Part shown: positions 5,178 to 5,549 of the stretch, one piece after another
How positions within the stretch are numbered: position 1 is the first letter of the stretch
Layout of the letters: the number at the start of each line of letters is the position of its first letter
Origin: an uncultured Candidatus Saccharibacteria bacterium
GTDB taxonomy: Bacteria; Patescibacteriota; Saccharimonadia; Saccharimonadales; Saccharimonadaceae
Direction: 5' to 3'
Assembly (NCBI GenBank): GCA_938036915.1
Contig: CALHVV010000033.1
Span: forward strand, 1-5,549
DNA length: 5,549 nucleotides
Translations under genes and position numbers: made by a program
Notes under the pieces: generated by a model
Seen by the model: the letters and a program-made list of their open reading frames with translations, nothing else
Told to the model about the DNA's origin: nothing
Databases searched by the model: none

Positions 5178-5534
5178 CTACTGCACCGCATCCTCGCCAA
5201 AATGCTTTTGCAGCCGCATTTTTATTGAGCCTTCATGTCGGCCGAGAGTACGGCTGAGCTGGCGAATACTCACACCCTGGACGAAGGCCTGCTTGAGCGT
5301 CTCGTCGTCGGCCTTTGTCCATGGTTTGTAGGCGTTGGGGTGAGTCTGGCGCATTGTGGCGATCTTGGCCGCCCAGCTAGTGCTGCCAGTTTTACTCGTT
5401 GGCTTCTTCTGCGGCATCGTAGCACGCTGAGCAGCCTGTTCGCGCAGATGGGCAAAGCGCTCGGCATCTTGGGCAGCCCGGGTGCGCAGCTGCGTATCAA
5501 TGATATACGCTTCGTCACTCATGGTAAGTGCCAT
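5178..5534 (-). CDS. Small protein with C-terminal Myb/SANT-like helix-turn-helix
   Basis: 118 residues from the first ATG in view. The frame stays open upstream to the window edge (codons ACC GGT ATC AAC CGC), and neither this ATG nor ATG 5522 has a ribosome site. The true start may therefore lie outside the window and this may be only a C-terminal part. Residues 10-40 are Ala/Arg/Gln-rich and helical, and 41-52 are a basic linker. Residues 68-111 form the recognisable domain: AYKPWTKADDETLKQAF, then GVSIRQLSRTLGRHEGSIKMRLQK. This pattern (Trp, acidic pair, then a helix-turn-helix with LGR and a final RL) is a known small DNA-binding domain. It is found alone and at the C-terminus of larger proteins such as helicases. 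It could regulate the promoter at 5013-5042, but nothing here shows that. It is separated from the AAA+ gene by about 190 noncoding bases and may be unrelated. Confidence 0.65.
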   Translation of the reverse strand: MALTMSDEAYIIDTQLRTRAAQDAERFAHLREQAAQRATMPQKKPTSKTGSTSWAAKIATMRQTHPNAYKPWTKADDETLKQAFVQGVSIRQLSRTLGRHEGSIKMRLQKHFGEDAVQ

Positions 5535-5549
5535 GCGGTTGATACCGGT

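Overview
All protein-coding sequence recognisable in this window lies on the minus strand, so transcription runs from high to low coordinates. No rRNA, tRNA, CRISPR array, transposase or integrase is visible. The Myb/SANT-like C-terminal domain in the right-hand gene resembles proteins I recall from Patescibacteria (CPR, for example Saccharibacteria). The genes read normally in the standard code and end in TAG or TAA. Lineage assignment is a weak inference. Base composition is mosaic: a GC-rich ATPase core is fused to, and followed by, clearly more AT-rich stretches, as expected of accessory DNA.

Layout in transcription order. (1) 5534-5178: a small protein with a C-terminal Myb/SANT-like helix-turn-helix, possibly cut by the window edge. 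(2) 5177-4986: a noncoding stretch with several inverted repeats, a probable weak terminator, and a strong promoter (TTGACA-N18-TACAAT) pointing at the next gene. (3) 4985-3199: a MoxR/CobS-like AAA+ ATPase with an extra C-terminal module. (4) 3198-2299: a protein resembling the DUF7192-type family of phages and actinobacterial plasmids, with a vWA-like core; its ATG abuts the ATPase stop codon. (5) A second strong promoter (TTGACA-N18-TATTAT). (6) 2129-1233: an ATPase-less paralogue carrying the same C-terminal module. (7) 1199-84: a DUF4868 protein related to KwaB of the Kiwa anti-phage system. (8) 51-1: possibly the first codons of a further gene.

The main discovery is at the 5' end of the ATPase gene. 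A promoter, an AAGGAG ribosome site and an ATG at 4985 lie just upstream of an (AG)8 dinucleotide tract. With eight units the frame stops after 10 codons. With seven units (or ten) it reads straight into the ATPase, adding 35 (or 37) residues. That added peptide contains SAEQT, which is also near the N-terminus of the paralogue, so it is real coding sequence. This looks like a slipped-strand phase-variable switch captured in the OFF state, unless the tract carries a sequencing error.

Taken together, the window looks like a two-transcript accessory module: AAA+ ATPase plus vWA-like partner, and module paralogue plus KwaB-like protein. The two halves are tied together by the shared C-terminal module and by similar promoters. 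A phage-defence role is inferred from the KwaB relationship and the switchable ATPase; the sequence alone does not prove it.
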